Positions 1 through 10,342 of a stretch of 64,000 nt of DNA are shown here, piece by piece. The DNA is from Planctomycetota bacterium (GTDB lineage Bacteria > Planctomycetota > Phycisphaerae > Phycisphaerales > Phycisphaeraceae). The stretch covers positions 1 to 64,000 of the forward strand of contig JAJRRC010000057.1 in NCBI GenBank assembly GCA_024279865.1. Reading direction: 5' to 3'. The position numbers and the translations under genes were made by a program. The notes under the pieces are model-generated. The model searched no databases. It was not told where the DNA came from and was given only the letters and a program-made list of their open reading frames with translations. The stretch's first letter is position 1, and the number at the start of each line of letters is the position of its first letter.

Positions 1-1
1 C

Positions 2-235
2 TGGCGTGAGCATGTGATCCCATGGCAGCGTGTGGCTCAACGTCCCCAAGCCTCGGTGGACACCTTAGTTGAGCGTGTGTCGACGCATAAGCCGCCTGCT
101 GTGCCCGCCGCGGATCATCCCTGGCGAGGGGTGAGTGTGCCTGGGGTGGCACCGCGTCTGCGGGTTGGGGCGGTCTCCGCTACGGTCTCGGCTGCGCCTC
201 GCCCTCCGCTACGCCCGCCCCAACCCGCAGCGTGA
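2..235 (+). CDS. C-terminal fragment of a probable IS transposase (5' end outside window)
   Basis: The reading frame is open from the left edge to a TGA at 233-235, so this is the 3' end of a longer gene. The segment STHKPPAVPAADHPWRG resembles, from memory, the basic 'HPWR' tail that ends many integrase-core transposases. After HPWR the protein becomes Pro/Ala/Arg-rich because the frame runs through a GC-rich palindrome (158-230). Short repeats typical of an IS end follow. No catalytic DDE residues lie in the visible part, so the assignment rests on the tail motif and context only. The alternative is the tail of an unrelated GC-rich gene. Confidence 0.45.
   Translation, partial: WREHVIPWQRVAQRPQASVDTLVERVSTHKPPAVPAADHPWRGVSVPGVAPRLRVGAVSATVSAAPRPPLRPPQPAA
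158..230. repeat. GC-rich 15-bp inverted repeat at probable IS end
   Basis: CTGCGGGTTGGGGCG (158-172) is perfectly complementary to CGCCCCAACCCGCAG (216-230). The 43-base spacer is itself rich in CGCTACG and CTCGG words. The hairpin includes the last codons of the probable transposase and could act as its terminator or as part of the element's right end. The structure is seen directly; the role is inferred. Confidence 0.6.
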
Positions 236-239
236 CACA

Positions 240-279
240 TGACATTTCTATTGTCATAATAACCGTGACACTTCTATTG
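240..279. repeat. Pair of short direct repeats TGACAYTTCTATTG
   Basis: TGACATTTCTATTG at 240-253 and TGACACTTCTATTG at 266-279 differ by one base and lie 26 bp apart, just after the probable transposase gene. Repeated TGACATTTCTA-like words are compatible with transposase-binding sites at an IS terminus. The matching left end lies outside the window, so the element boundary cannot be fixed. Confidence 0.4.
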
Positions 280-359
280 AGCGTTCACACACTTGGGTTT
301 CTCGGATTGACAAGAGTGGTAGGGATCGCGAAGATATCGCTTTACCGTTGGAACCTTTG

Positions 360-446
360 GGTGGGGTGCCAGAGCGGTTGAATGGACCGGTCTTGAAAAC
401 CGGCGTGGGCCTCGGTCCACCGTGGGTTCGAATCCCACCCCCACCG
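360..446 (+). tRNA. tRNA-Ser (anticodon UGA)
   Basis: The acceptor stem GGTGGGG (360-366) pairs with CCCCACC (439-445), followed by a discriminator G. The anticodon arm is CCGGT-CTTGAAA-ACCGG, giving anticodon TGA (serine UCA). A long variable arm (GTGGGCC..GGTCCAC type) precedes the T arm GTGGG-TTCGAAT-CCCAC, as expected of a class II serine tRNA. The CCA end is not encoded. A terminator hairpin follows immediately. Confidence 0.95.
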
Positions 447-450
447 TTTG

Positions 451-499
451 AAAATGCTGAAATTCTCCTGTTTTAAGGGGGATTTCAGCATTTTTTGTT
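451..499 (+). terminator. Rho-independent terminator after tRNA-Ser
   Basis: AAAATGCTGAAAT (451-463) is complementary to ATTTCAGCATTTT (482-494) around an 18-base loop, and the second arm runs into a T tract. It begins five bases after the tRNA discriminator base and would end the tRNA transcript. Confidence 0.8.
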
Positions 500-649
500 T
501 CCGCTTGGGGGCTGTTTTTCAAATCTGATTGTCTCAGCCGGTCGCCTGTTTTCTCATGCTTTCGTACCCTTGACTGCTAGGGCTTCCTGATGTGATCGCC
601 GGTGTTACGTTCACCGATGGAGAAAAACAACAGGCCGCCTAATCATCAC

Positions 650-904
650 TCATCCACAACTTTTGACAATATCTCGTACGTTGGGCTTTTGAGCCCATGT
701 GTGGGTGGAAGGTTTTGTGAGGGGGCCCTTGAAAGCCCACTCTTTTTGGGCGAGTGTCAATCCATCCAAAACCTGTTGCATCTTTTTATGGAGTTGGTTG
801 ATTTCCTCCTGAAGCAGTGCCATTTTTCTACGGTTGAGCCAAGGCATCACAAAGGCAGACACAAGACAAAAGATTACCAAGCAAAATCCAAGCAGGTATT
901 CCAT
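650..904 (-). CDS. Small single-span membrane protein with coiled-coil segment
   Basis: This is an 84-residue protein of unknown function. Residues about 2-21 (EYLLGFCLVIFCLVSAFVMP) form one hydrophobic membrane span followed by a basic stop (NRRK). The next 30 residues (ALLQEEINQLHKKMQQVLDGL) have heptad-like spacing that suggests a coiled coil. The start at 904 is preferred to the upstream ATG at 928 because AGAGGGA lies eight bases ahead of it and it puts the membrane segment at the N-terminus. The gene stands alone. I do not recognise the family; the topology suggests a membrane-anchored oligomerising protein. Confidence 0.6.
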   Translation of the reverse strand: MEYLLGFCLVIFCLVSAFVMPWLNRRKMALLQEEINQLHKKMQQVLDGLTLAQKEWAFKGPLTKPSTHTWAQKPNVRDIVKSCG

Positions 905-1024
905 GGAAAAAGTCCCTCTGTTGTGCAATAAAAGTGTGCGTTTGATTGTAAAGTATTCGATTGACTTTGGGAATCATTTAGAAGGCGATCTTCAACAAGG
1001 CAAACGCTTGAGCAATAGATATAA

Positions 1025-1063
1025 AAGCCGAGGCTCTCATGGAGGCCTCGGCTTCATTTTTTT
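1025..1063 (-). terminator. Strong hairpin terminator between convergent units
   Basis: AAGCCGAGGC (1025-1034) is complementary to GCCTCGGCTT (1045-1054). There is a T-rich stretch after the stem on the plus strand (ATTTTTTTT) and a shorter TTTTAT on the minus strand. It sits 16 bases beyond the stop of the minus-strand gene at 1079-1666 and is the likely terminator for it. It could also work in the plus direction. Confidence 0.7.
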
Positions 1064-1078
1064 TGGTGCTTCGCAAGC

Positions 1079-1666
1079 TTATTTGCTGGCGGCAATGGCT
1101 TTCACATCTTTTTTAAGTTGCTTAAGGAGGCTCCATTTCCATGAGCCTTTGCGTTTTGTTTTTGCGGGACCTTTGATTTTGGTCGCAGTCTCATGGCAGA
1201 GTGTTTTGATTTCATTTTTTTGAGCATCGGTCAGTGTCTTTTTTTTCTGATAAGGGGCAATTGATTTTTGGTAGAGTTTGAAACTTTCGAGGCCGATGCG
1301 TTGTTTTTCAGAAAGCAAAGCGTCGCTTGCGTTTTCGTGCTTGTTGACGATTTGAAATCGTTCTCTGTTGAGCTTTTGAAGGCTTGCTTTGCCTTGTTTG
1401 GCTGTTTGAGGGTCTTTTGATTTTCGATCGATGGATGCTTGTTTTAAAGCTGCCTGGTTTTCTTTTTTCCAAGCATGAAGTTCAGATTGCCGCTGGAGCA
1501 TGATCTGGGCATACTGGACTTGCTGTTCATCAGTCATTTCCAAATCTTGAGCGAGCTTCGCTGCTTGAGCCATCAACGAGGCATTGGGTGTAACCGCAAA
1601 AGTAGGGGTGTTGCCAAGGCCAAGCAGAAAAGCCATCAGAAGCAGGGCAGAAAAACATTTGTTCAT
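1079..1666 (-). CDS. Secreted Spy/LTxxQ-like helical periplasmic protein
   Basis: A 195-residue protein with a clear signal peptide (basic N-terminus, hydrophobic core LLLMAFLLGL, likely cleavage after TFA near residue 24). The mature part is almost wholly alpha-helical and rich in Lys, Gln and Glu, with two LTDAQ/MTDEQ-type motifs that recall the LTxxQ helical repeats of Spy/CpxP family proteins. Those bind unfolded or periplasmic proteins and metals under envelope stress. A second protein of similar style is encoded at 53013-53654. It is followed by a terminator and appears monocistronic. The family assignment is by motif style only. Confidence 0.55.
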   Translation of the reverse strand: MNKCFSALLLMAFLLGLGNTPTFAVTPNASLMAQAAKLAQDLEMTDEQQVQYAQIMLQRQSELHAWKKENQAALKQASIDRKSKDPQTAKQGKASLQKLNRERFQIVNKHENASDALLSEKQRIGLESFKLYQKSIAPYQKKKTLTDAQKNEIKTLCHETATKIKGPAKTKRKGSWKWSLLKQLKKDVKAIAASK

Positions 1667-1842
1667 TTTTTGAATCCTTGTAAAAAAGAAGAAGACCCCG
1701 TGTGTCCGGGAAACAGTAAACGAGAGTGAACCGCTATTTTATCCGAAGTTTAACAGATTGTCTTTGGGTGAGGATTCGAAGTGTGTGGCTGAGCCATCTG
1801 ATGCGGGTGTTTGAGAAGAAGGGATGGCTCCAAAGGCATCAA

Positions 1843-1887
1843 GGCCACGGCAACAATGAAGAATAAAACTTCATGACTGCCATGGCC
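1843..1887. repeat. Imperfect hairpin downstream of the FmdB gene
   Basis: GGCCA.GGCA...ATGAAG (1843-1861) can pair with CTTCAT...TGCC.TGGCC (1869-1887) around a loop of about seven A/T-rich bases. It lies 34 bases after the end of the grpE-side transcription unit on the minus strand. There is no T tract on that strand, so it may be an mRNA 3'-end stabiliser rather than a classical terminator. Confidence 0.45.
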
Positions 1888-1920
1888 TCAAGGGTTGATA
1901 CGTTAGAGTGAAGTGGTTGC

Positions 1921-2277
1921 TTACGGGTCGTTCTTTTTGGAAGGCTTGCTTTTAGAATCGCTTTTGGTTTGATCTTTTTTAGGCGTGTCTGTTTTGGACT
2001 CCGCTTTGGACTCCGCTTTGGTGTCGACCTTCTTGTCGTCGGACTTGGATTCTGTTTTGGGCTTGTCTGCCTTGGCATCCTTTTGATACTTGTCCGAACG
2101 GTAGTCGGTTTCGTAGAAGCCAGAGCCTTTGAAGATGACACCCGCACCGATGCCGATGAGGCGTTTGAGCTTGAGTTTGCCACATTCAGGGCATTTACGC
2201 AGATGCTTGGCAGTCATGGATTGAAATTCTTCAAACGCATGGTCACAGGCTTGGCAGATGTAGTCGTAAGTTGGCAT
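1921..2277 (-). CDS. FmdB-family zinc-ribbon protein with charged low-complexity tail
   Basis: The 118-residue protein begins MPTYDYICQACDHAFEEFQ and carries two CxxC knuckles (CQAC near residue 8 and CPEC near residue 34). This is the pattern of the FmdB / CxxC_CXXC_SSSS zinc-ribbon family of putative regulators. The ribbon ends near GSGFYETDY, and the rest (from about residue 62) is a Lys/Ser/Asp/Thr-rich disordered tail with repeats such as KAESKAESK. The gene is 11 bases downstream of grpE on the same strand, so it is probably the last gene of dnaJ-grpE-fmdB. The exact biochemical role of this family is not established. Confidence 0.85.
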   Translation of the reverse strand: MPTYDYICQACDHAFEEFQSMTAKHLRKCPECGKLKLKRLIGIGAGVIFKGSGFYETDYRSDKYQKDAKADKPKTESKSDDKKVDTKAESKAESKTDTPKKDQTKSDSKSKPSKKNDP

Positions 2278-2288
2278 GATAATTCTTC

Positions 2289-2894
2289 CTATTCAGCGAC
2301 GGCCACCTTGGCGGGGCGGAGGGTTTTGTCATTCAAGAGATAGCCCGGCTGAATTTGCATGGCAATTTGATTGGTATCGAGTTCTTCAGATTTCTGACGC
2401 ATCATCGCTTCGTGGATGTTGGGGTCAAATTCATCACCCCGAACCGCATCAATCCGTTTGACACCAAAGCTTTCGAAAGCACGCATCAGTTCATCGCGGA
2501 CAATTTGAACACCTTCAAGAAGAGCTGCGGTATTGGTCTTCTCAGGGTCGACTGCCAACGCTTGGTCAAAATGATCCATGACACCCACGAGCGAACGAGA
2601 CATCGAAAGAGCTTGTTCCTCACGGGCTGCGCTAATGTTCTGAAGCGACCGGCGGGCCATGTTCTGATAGTCCGCATTGGCACGCAATACTTGCTCTTTA
2701 GCCAGTGCGGTCTCGATTTTGGCATGCTGAAGTTCTTCTTGAAGCAGGGTCAGTTCATCTTTTTCTTCAGGTGCTTCTGCGGTTTCGGGGGAATCAGGGG
2801 AGCCGGGGGAGCCGGGGGTGGGGGTTTGTCCCTTTTCTTGGGGTTGATCGTTGGCATCTTGGGGTTGTTCTGTTTTTGGTTCGTTTTCAGTCAT
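2289..2894 (-). CDS. grpE: Nucleotide exchange factor GrpE
   Basis: A 201-residue GrpE, the DnaK ADP/ATP exchange factor. Residues about 45-95 form the long dimerisation helix (LQEELQHAKIETALAKEQ, then RANADYQNMARRS). The C-terminal beta domain has typical GrpE segments (GVQIVRDELMRAFESFGV, GDEFDPNIHEAM, and the final GYLLNDKTLRPAKVAVAE). The first 45 residues are acidic and low in complexity, with PGSPGSPDSPE encoded by a GGGGGA/CCGGGGG-type repeat at about 2786-2825. The gene ends 11 bases before fmdB and starts 2 bases after dnaJ. dnaK is not in the window. Confidence 0.95.
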   Translation of the reverse strand: MTENEPKTEQPQDANDQPQEKGQTPTPGSPGSPDSPETAEAPEEKDELTLLQEELQHAKIETALAKEQVLRANADYQNMARRSLQNISAAREEQALSMSRSLVGVMDHFDQALAVDPEKTNTAALLEGVQIVRDELMRAFESFGVKRIDAVRGDEFDPNIHEAMMRQKSEELDTNQIAMQIQPGYLLNDKTLRPAKVAVAE

Positions 2895-2896
2895 GA

Positions 2897-4033
2897 CTAG
2901 CCACCTATGTAGTCTTTGATTTTGCCCCAGAAGCTTTGGTTCTGTGGCATGACATCAAAGTGTTCAGTTTTTGCGTATTGCAATAAAAGTTCACGTTGTT
3001 CTTCGGTTAGTTTGGAAGGAATTTCAATTTCCAGCACAATGCCCAAGTCCCCTCGACGTCCGCTGCGGAGGTTGGGGAGTCCTTGACCGTCGATTCGGAA
3101 GACTTCGCCGTGTTGGGTTCCTGGTTTGATGGTGAGTTCATGCGTTTGGCCGTTGAGGGTAGGAACTTTGACGACTGCTCCGAGGGTTGCCTGTGCGAAA
3201 CTCACGGGCATGTGCAGGACAATGTGGTCTTCTTCTCGTGTGAACAAGTTATGGTCAGCAATTCGCACGATGACATGTAAATCGCCTGACGGTCCACCGC
3301 GTGCGCCGGGCTCGCCTTCACCTTGAACGCGAATGGCTTGTCCGTCATGAATCCCTGCGGGGATTTTGATATTGATGACACGTTTTTTGGGTGTTTGTCC
3401 GGAGCCTTTACATGAAGGGCAAGGGTGTGCATGTTTTTTGCCTTGCCCTTGGCAGGCCGGGCAGGTGGTGACCATTCGGAACATGCCGCCGAGGCCAGCT
3501 TGTTGAACTTGGCCGTTGCCGCCGCAGGTGACACAGGTGACCGGATCGGTTCCGGGTTTACCGCCTGAGCCTTTGCAGTTGGCACAGGTGTTTTGTCGAA
3601 CGAATTCGATTTCTCGTTCGATGCCGCTGAGGACTTCTTCGAGTGTGATTTCGGTTTCGGTTTGGAGGTCATAGCCCCGTTGAGCGCGTTGGCGTTGTTG
3701 TCCTCGTTGGCGGCCGCCGCCTCCGAACATATCGCCGAAGATATCATCGAACATGCTGAAGATATCGCCTGCGTTCATGTTGGAGAAGTCGTGTCCGGTT
3801 TGTCCTTGGAGACCTGCGTGGCCGTATTGGTCGTATCGCTGGCGTTTTTGTGGGTCTGAGAGAACTTCGTAGGCTTTTGCGGCGTCTTTGAAATTGCCCT
3901 CAGCTTCTTTATCCCCGGGGTTTCGGTCGGGGTGATACTTCATCGCCAGTTTGCGATAGGAACGTTTGATCTGATCGTTGCTGGCGGCCTGGTCTAGTCC
4001 CAGGATTTCATAATAGTCGCGTTGTGTTGCCAT
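2897..4033 (-). CDS. dnaJ: Chaperone DnaJ
   Basis: A full-length type I DnaJ of 378 residues. It has a J domain with HPD at residues 34-36, a Gly/Phe-rich segment (FGDMFGGGGRQRG), four zinc-centre repeats (CANCKGSG, CVTCGGNG, CPACQGQG, CPSCKGSG) and a C-terminal peptide-binding domain. It stimulates DnaK ATPase and delivers substrates. The frame continues 36 codons upstream, but the conserved MATQRDYYEILG start at 4033 is chosen; the extra residues would read through the groEL terminator and leader. No obvious Shine-Dalgarno precedes this ATG. grpE follows after 2 bases. Confidence 0.95.
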   Translation of the reverse strand: MATQRDYYEILGLDQAASNDQIKRSYRKLAMKYHPDRNPGDKEAEGNFKDAAKAYEVLSDPQKRQRYDQYGHAGLQGQTGHDFSNMNAGDIFSMFDDIFGDMFGGGGRQRGQQRQRAQRGYDLQTETEITLEEVLSGIEREIEFVRQNTCANCKGSGGKPGTDPVTCVTCGGNGQVQQAGLGGMFRMVTTCPACQGQGKKHAHPCPSCKGSGQTPKKRVINIKIPAGIHDGQAIRVQGEGEPGARGGPSGDLHVIVRIADHNLFTREEDHIVLHMPVSFAQATLGAVVKVPTLNGQTHELTIKPGTQHGEVFRIDGQGLPNLRSGRRGDLGIVLEIEIPSKLTEEQRELLLQYAKTEHFDVMPQNQSFWGKIKDYIGG

Positions 4034-4098
4034 GCTTGAATCAACAATCAAATAGGGGGGGGTGAGGACGTAGGAGGTTTTATTTTTTATACGATCCC

Positions 4099-4138
4099 AA
4101 AAAAAACAGCTGCGTCCGGAGTGTCGGACGCAGCTGTT
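4099..4138 (-). terminator. Rho-independent terminator between groEL and dnaJ
   Basis: A perfect 12-bp stem, CAGCTGCGTCCG (4107-4118) with CGGACGCAGCTG (4125-4136), has a 6-base loop. On the minus strand it is followed by eight Ts (A run at 4099-4106). It separates the groE unit from dnaJ-grpE-fmdB, so the latter must have its own promoter between 4034 and about 4100. Confidence 0.9.
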
Positions 4139-4187
4139 CAATGGGTTGGGTCAGTCGTCCAGTGGTGAGTGATCTCGCCACAGATAT

Positions 4188-5801
4188 TTAGGCAATAGCG
4201 CCATTGATCACTTCTTCGTCGTCTTTGATTTCAGCAATCAGGACGTTGGTGGTGAGCATGAGTCCTGAGACAGAAGCTGCATTTTGCAGCGCTGTTTTGG
4301 CGACCAATGCGGGGTCAATGATACCTGCTTTGACCATGTCGACATATTCGCTGGTGGCGGCGTTGTAGCCTTGGTTACCGGTTTTTTGTTTGACTTGGTC
4401 GACGACCACATAGCCGTCTCCGCCGCCGTTGTCGACGATTTGACGCAGGGGAGCATCAAGAGCACTGATGACAATGTCACAGCCGAGTTTTTCGTCGCCC
4501 TTGACTTTTTTGCGTGTGTATTGGATCGCTGGGATGGTGCGAATCAATGCCACGCCGCCGCCGGGGATATAGCCTTCAGCCGCGGCCGCTTTGGTCGCGT
4601 GCAATGCGTCATCGACGCGATCTTTCTTTTCTTTCATGGCGATTTCGGTGGTCGCACCGACATGAATGATTGCCACGCCGCCGGTGAGCTTGGCGAGGCG
4701 TTCGGAGAGTTTTTCACGATCATAATCGCTGGTGGTGTTGGCAATTTGCTGACGAATTTGTTCGCAGCGAGACTGGATGTCTTTCTTTTTGCCTTTGCCT
4801 TCGATGATGGTGGTGTTGTCTTTGTCGATGATGAGTTTCTTGGCAGTGCCAAGGGCATCAAGTTCCACGGTTTCAAGGTTGAATCCGAGGTCTTCGCTGA
4901 TGAACGTGCCGCCGGTGAGGGAGGCAATGTCGCCGAGCATGGCCTTGCGTCGATCACCAAAGCCAGGAGCCTTGACCGCACAGACTTTCAACACGCCACG
5001 CAGACGGTTGACGACGAGGGCCGCCAACGCTTCATTTTCAATATCTTCAGCAATGATGAACAAAGGCTTCTGTGCCATGGCGACTTTGTTGAGCAGTGGC
5101 AAGAGGTCTTGGAGGTTGCTGATTTTCTTTTCGTAGATCAGGATCAACGCATCTTCGAGGACGCATTCCTGGCTACCTGGATCGGTCATGAAGTAAGGGG
5201 AGAGATAACCTTTGTCGAACTGCATGCCTTCGACGTAGTCGAGGTATGTTTCAGCGGCATTGCCTTCTTCGACTTCGACGACGCCGTCTTTACCAACTTT
5301 GTTGATGGCCTCGGCAATGATTTCGCCGATCTGGGTATCGTGGTTGGCTGAAACGGTGGCAATATTTTTAAGGTCGTTTTTGCCTTTGCACTGGATCGCC
5401 AATTCGTCGATGGCGTTGCATGCAGCGGTGGTGGCTGCACTGATGCCACGTTGGAGAGCGACCGGATTGGCCCCGGCGGTGACGTGTCGGAGGCCTTCAC
5501 TGTAGATGGCTTCAGCGAGCACGGTGGCGGTGGTGGTTCCGTCGCCTGCTTTGTCGGAGGTCTTTTTGGCGACCTCGTTGATCATTTTAGCGCCCATGTT
5601 TTGGAACGGCTCAGCGAGTTCGACTTCCTTGGAAACCGAGACGCCGTCTTTGGTAACAGCAGGGTTGCCAAAAGATTTTTGCAAAATGACGTTGCGGCCG
5701 GTGGGGCCCATGGTCACTTTGACTGCGTTGGATAGTTGTTCGAGTCCTTTTTTGAGTTGGACTGCTGCGTCTGCATCGAACATCAATTGTTTACTTGCCA
5801 T
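4188..5801 (-). CDS. groEL: Chaperonin GroEL paralogue without GGM tail
   Basis: A 537-residue 60-kDa chaperonin. The ATP-binding [13 protein letters not shown] and the conserved [12 protein letters not shown] and PGGGVALIR segments are present. The C-terminus ends ...EVINGAIA with no Gly-Gly-Met repeat. Internal residues diverge from the neighbouring groEL (6234-7949): [11 protein letters not shown] versus [11 protein letters not shown], and a Lys-rich GKGKKKDIQ versus GAGQSSDIQ. The gene is 61 bases after groES in the same direction and ends at the strong terminator at 4099-4138. Planctomycetes commonly carry several groEL copies. A divergent, tail-less copy may serve a subset of substrates. 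Confidence 0.93.
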   Translation of the reverse strand: MASKQLMFDADAAVQLKKGLEQLSNAVKVTMGPTGRNVILQKSFGNPAVTKDGVSVSKEVELAEPFQNMGAKMINEVAKKTSDKAGDGTTTATVLAEAIYSEGLRHVTAGANPVALQRGISAATTAACNAIDELAIQCKGKNDLKNIATVSANHDTQIGEIIAEAINKVGKDGVVEVEEGNAAETYLDYVEGMQFDKGYLSPYFMTDPGSQECVLEDALILIYEKKISNLQDLLPLLNKVAMAQKPLFIIAEDIENEALAALVVNRLRGVLKVCAVKAPGFGDRRKAMLGDIASLTGGTFISEDLGFNLETVELDALGTAKKLIIDKDNTTIIEGKGKKKDIQSRCEQIRQQIANTTSDYDREKLSERLAKLTGGVAIIHVGATTEIAMKEKKDRVDDALHATKAAAAEGYIPGGGVALIRTIPAIQYTRKKVKGDEKLGCDIVISALDAPLRQIVDNGGGDGYVVVDQVKQKTGNQGYNAATSEYVDMVKAGIIDPALVAKTALQNAASVSGLMLTTNVLIAEIKDDEEVINGAIA

Positions 5802-5862
5802 GGTATTAAATTCCTGACTTTGTTTTAGGTTTGAGTGGGTCTATTCAAGACGATCACTTGTT

Positions 5863-6168
5863 TTATTCAACGACGCCGAGCAGTTCGCCTTCACGGCAGA
5901 TCATGTGTTCTTCCCCATCAATCTCGATCTCCGTGCCGGTGTACTTACCATAGACGACGGTGTCGCCTTTTTTCACGCCCAGAGGAGCACGCTTGCCATC
6001 ATCGGTGAGCTTACCTGGTCCCAGAGCGACGACTTTGCCCATCATGGGTTTTTCTTGTGCGCCTTGGGGAAGGAGAATCCCGCTTGCGGTTTGGGTTTCT
6101 GCTTTGTTGGGCAGGATCACGATGCGGTCGTCCAAAGGTTTGACGATGGTTTTGGTGGTTGTTGCCAT
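5863..6168 (-). CDS. groES: Co-chaperonin GroES
   Basis: A 101-residue 10-kDa co-chaperonin. Typical elements are PLDDRIVILPNKAETQTASGILLP (mobile-loop region), GKVVALGPGKL, and GDTVVYGKYTGTEIEIDGEEHMICREGELLGVVE. It caps the GroEL ring during folding. It lies between two groEL genes (65 bases after the first, 61 bases before the second) and could partner with both, since no second groES is visible. Confidence 0.96.
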   Translation of the reverse strand: MATTTKTIVKPLDDRIVILPNKAETQTASGILLPQGAQEKPMMGKVVALGPGKLTDDGKRAPLGVKKGDTVVYGKYTGTEIEIDGEEHMICREGELLGVVE

Positions 6169-6233
6169 GATTATAAATCTCCGTTGCTTGTTGTATTTTT
6201 AATTGAAAAAGAAAAAGGATCCTGAGGTTGGGT

Positions 6234-8537
<2,304 letters not shown>

Positions 8538-9545
8538 ATGAGTGAAACACTCAAGAAGGCTCCGACTGTGCAAACAGACAGTCCTAAGAAGAAGGCCCCC
8601 CAAGCATTTCCACTTTGGGCTCGGACGTTTTCCGCCCCGAGACAGTTGGAAATTCGTCAGGTTTTTTCAGATTCTTTTTGTTTTGTGGATCATGACGATT
8701 TTCACAAACGCGGGGCAGAAAAACAACTCTTTGAAGTTCTACCTCAAGTACCCCAGCCGGATACCAGTTGGTATCGGCCGGTCATTGATATCCCTTCTTC
8801 TAAAGCAGCCAAACGTGTTGTCACAACGCCTTTGACGGGTGATCAAGAAAAGCTGTTGTTTCAGCAATTCAATTATTGCCGCTTCCAGGTGTACAAGCGT
8901 CGTGAAAAAATCAATAGCTGTACAGCACCGGCTCGAAAACCACCCAAAACGCAGTTGCGTGATATGTTGAAGTGGTATCGTCGTTCTGCGGAGTACCGTG
9001 ACCAGATTGCCAAAACAAATTTGGCCTTGGTGTTGGCGATGGCCAAGCGAACCCGCATGAGTGATATGGATTTCGGGGATCTGATTAGTGAAGGCAACAT
9101 GGCACTTTTGCGTGCGGTGGATAAGTTCGATGTTTCTCGGGGCTTTAAGTTTTCGACCTATGCTTGCCGTGCCATTCTTAAAGGTTTTAGCCGGTCAGGC
9201 ATGAAGTTTACCCGGTACCGTCAACTGTTCCCCACGGATTTTGATCCGAAGTTTGAAAAGTCCGACTATCTCGAACGATGCCACAAGGATCACGAACTGG
9301 ATTGCGCTGATGAAGTGGGACAGATTGTCAGCAAGAACCATGCTTCACTGACAGAAGTCGAGAAGGATGTGATTGAACATCGTTTTGCACTGGGCGAAGC
9401 CAAACAGCAGGATTTAGATGCGTCGCCAATGACGCTTGAACAGGTGGGTCGGATCATCGGCCTGACCAAAGAACGCGTACGCCAAATCCAGAACAAAGCT
9501 CTTAAAAAGATTCGTGTCACGCTTGAAAACGGCTACTTGCGGTAG
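8538..9545 (+). CDS. Sigma-70 family RNA polymerase sigma factor
   Basis: A 335-residue sigma factor. Region 2 is clear at about residues 150-220 (AKTNLALVLAMAKR, then DLISEGNMALLRAVDKFDVSRGFKFSTYACRAI), and region 4 at about 290-330 (MTLEQVGRIIGLTKERVRQIQNKALKKIR). Between them, region 3 is short and degenerate (SRSGMKFTRYRQLFPTDFD). The first 100 residues are unusual, Pro/Lys-rich and without a canonical region 1.1. Its position divergent from groE is compatible with a stress or alternative role. It resembles RpoD-type factors in regions 2.3/2.4 but is not clearly the housekeeping one. Length and N-terminus argue against an ECF sigma factor. Confidence 0.88.
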   Translation: MSETLKKAPTVQTDSPKKKAPQAFPLWARTFSAPRQLEIRQVFSDSFCFVDHDDFHKRGAEKQLFEVLPQVPQPDTSWYRPVIDIPSSKAAKRVVTTPLTGDQEKLLFQQFNYCRFQVYKRREKINSCTAPARKPPKTQLRDMLKWYRRSAEYRDQIAKTNLALVLAMAKRTRMSDMDFGDLISEGNMALLRAVDKFDVSRGFKFSTYACRAILKGFSRSGMKFTRYRQLFPTDFDPKFEKSDYLERCHKDHELDCADEVGQIVSKNHASLTEVEKDVIEHRFALGEAKQQDLDASPMTLEQVGRIIGLTKERVRQIQNKALKKIRVTLENGYLR

Positions 9546-9570
9546 TTGTAGAGTCTTTGTCATCACCTTT

Positions 9571-9815
9571 TGCCACTTGTCGCCTGTGTAAATCACGAAA
9601 AAGTGTTGTACGCGCAGAGCGTCTTCGCTTGATCAGGCCAAAGAAGCATTCGATCACATTACGGTGTTTGTATCGTTGCTTGTCACATCGCTTCTTTACC
9701 TTGGGCGTCGGTTGGGACAGATGCAGGCTTGACCCTTGTTTTGCAGGATCATTCGGCGGATCGCATTGCTGTCGTAGGCGGTATCAGCGACCACACACCT
9801 AGAACATTTAACAGT
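9571..9815 (-). pseudogene. Degenerate IS5-type transposase fragment
   Basis: Reading the minus strand, VVADTAYDSNAIRRMIL is followed, after a stop and frameshift near 9722, by RYKHRNVIECFFGLIKRRRSARTTFRDLH. These match the C-terminal DDE region of IS5-family transposases: the 'AD.AYD..AIR' block with the second Asp, and the 'Y..RN.IE..F..LK..R' block with the catalytic Glu. The N-terminal two thirds are missing and the reading frame is broken. It lies just past the sigma gene, tail to tail. Confidence 0.75.
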
Positions 9816-9861
9816 CATCTGTCGCATTCAGACAGAATCCAACGTTTCAGAGTCTGGCGTT

Positions 9862-9981
9862 GTTTTAGATCGCATCACGGGCATGTGTAGCGGGCCTGCA
9901 ACTAGGAAAACGGTATAAACTTGGTTGCCAAGGCGATTAGTTGACAATCAAGCCGCGACACTTGAGTGTGAGGTGTTCTAG
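9862..9981 (+). repeat. Dispersed repeat R1, copy A (about 120 bp)
   Basis: The 120-base segment matches 56398-56516 in the same orientation with roughly 88% identity by eye and one single-base gap. Shared landmarks include GTTTTAGA at the left, GTGTAGCGGGCCT, ACTTGGTTGCCAAGGCGAT, AAGCCGCGACACTTGAGTGT, and CTAG at the right end. Internal palindromes (CTTGG-TTG-CCAAG, CACTTGAGTG) suggest a structured RNA or a non-autonomous element. It is next to IS5 debris, so it may be an end of that element. Confidence 0.85.
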
Positions 9982-10115
9982 CCGCAAGTATCCTTACGCC
10001 CGGGGCGCATCTGCAAAAAGACCGAAGACGCTGCACTTGAATGCAAAATGCTCTTTTTCGAGGGCGTTTTTTTGGGTATTGGAGTTGGTGGCATGATTGG
10101 GCGGTCACTTGTGTG

Positions 10116-10148
10116 GGCCGTTTTTTTAAACGGCCTATTTTTTTTTGC
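10116..10148 (+). terminator. Hairpin with T tract
   Basis: GGCCGTTT (10116-10123) pairs with AAACGGCC (10128-10135) around TTTT, followed by TA and a run of nine Ts. This is a good intrinsic terminator on the plus strand, but no gene precedes it closely. It may end readthrough from the sigma gene or an unrecognised RNA from the repeat region. The rest of 9982-10342 shows no coding signal. Confidence 0.65.
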
Positions 10149-10342
10149 GGTTAAAAGGGTCCGATATGGATTGCGGTGAGACGCAAAAAGGTCTCTTTGC
10201 AGCGAATTAATACACGGTTGCGATTGAAACTCAATAAAAAATAACTTTTTTACACTATTAGGACCGGATTGGTCTTGTAAAAGGTGTAAAATGTCCTATT
10301 ATCTTTTTTGTAACGAAAAACATTAAGGATTGGTTTTCCACA

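Noticed and set aside
602-931. Plus-strand frame of 109 codons
   Set aside because: It is antisense to the small membrane protein at 650-904, which has a proper ribosome site, membrane span and coiled coil.
4284-5351. Long plus-strand frame of 355 codons opposite groEL
   Set aside because: It is antisense to a fully conserved chaperonin and mirrors its codon pattern; the protein has no recognisable features and no ribosome site.
10200-10235. FNR box (TTGA-AAC-TCAA) upstream of the tetraheme cytochrome
   Set aside because: Half-site spacing is 3 bases and not the 4 expected; too weak to call.
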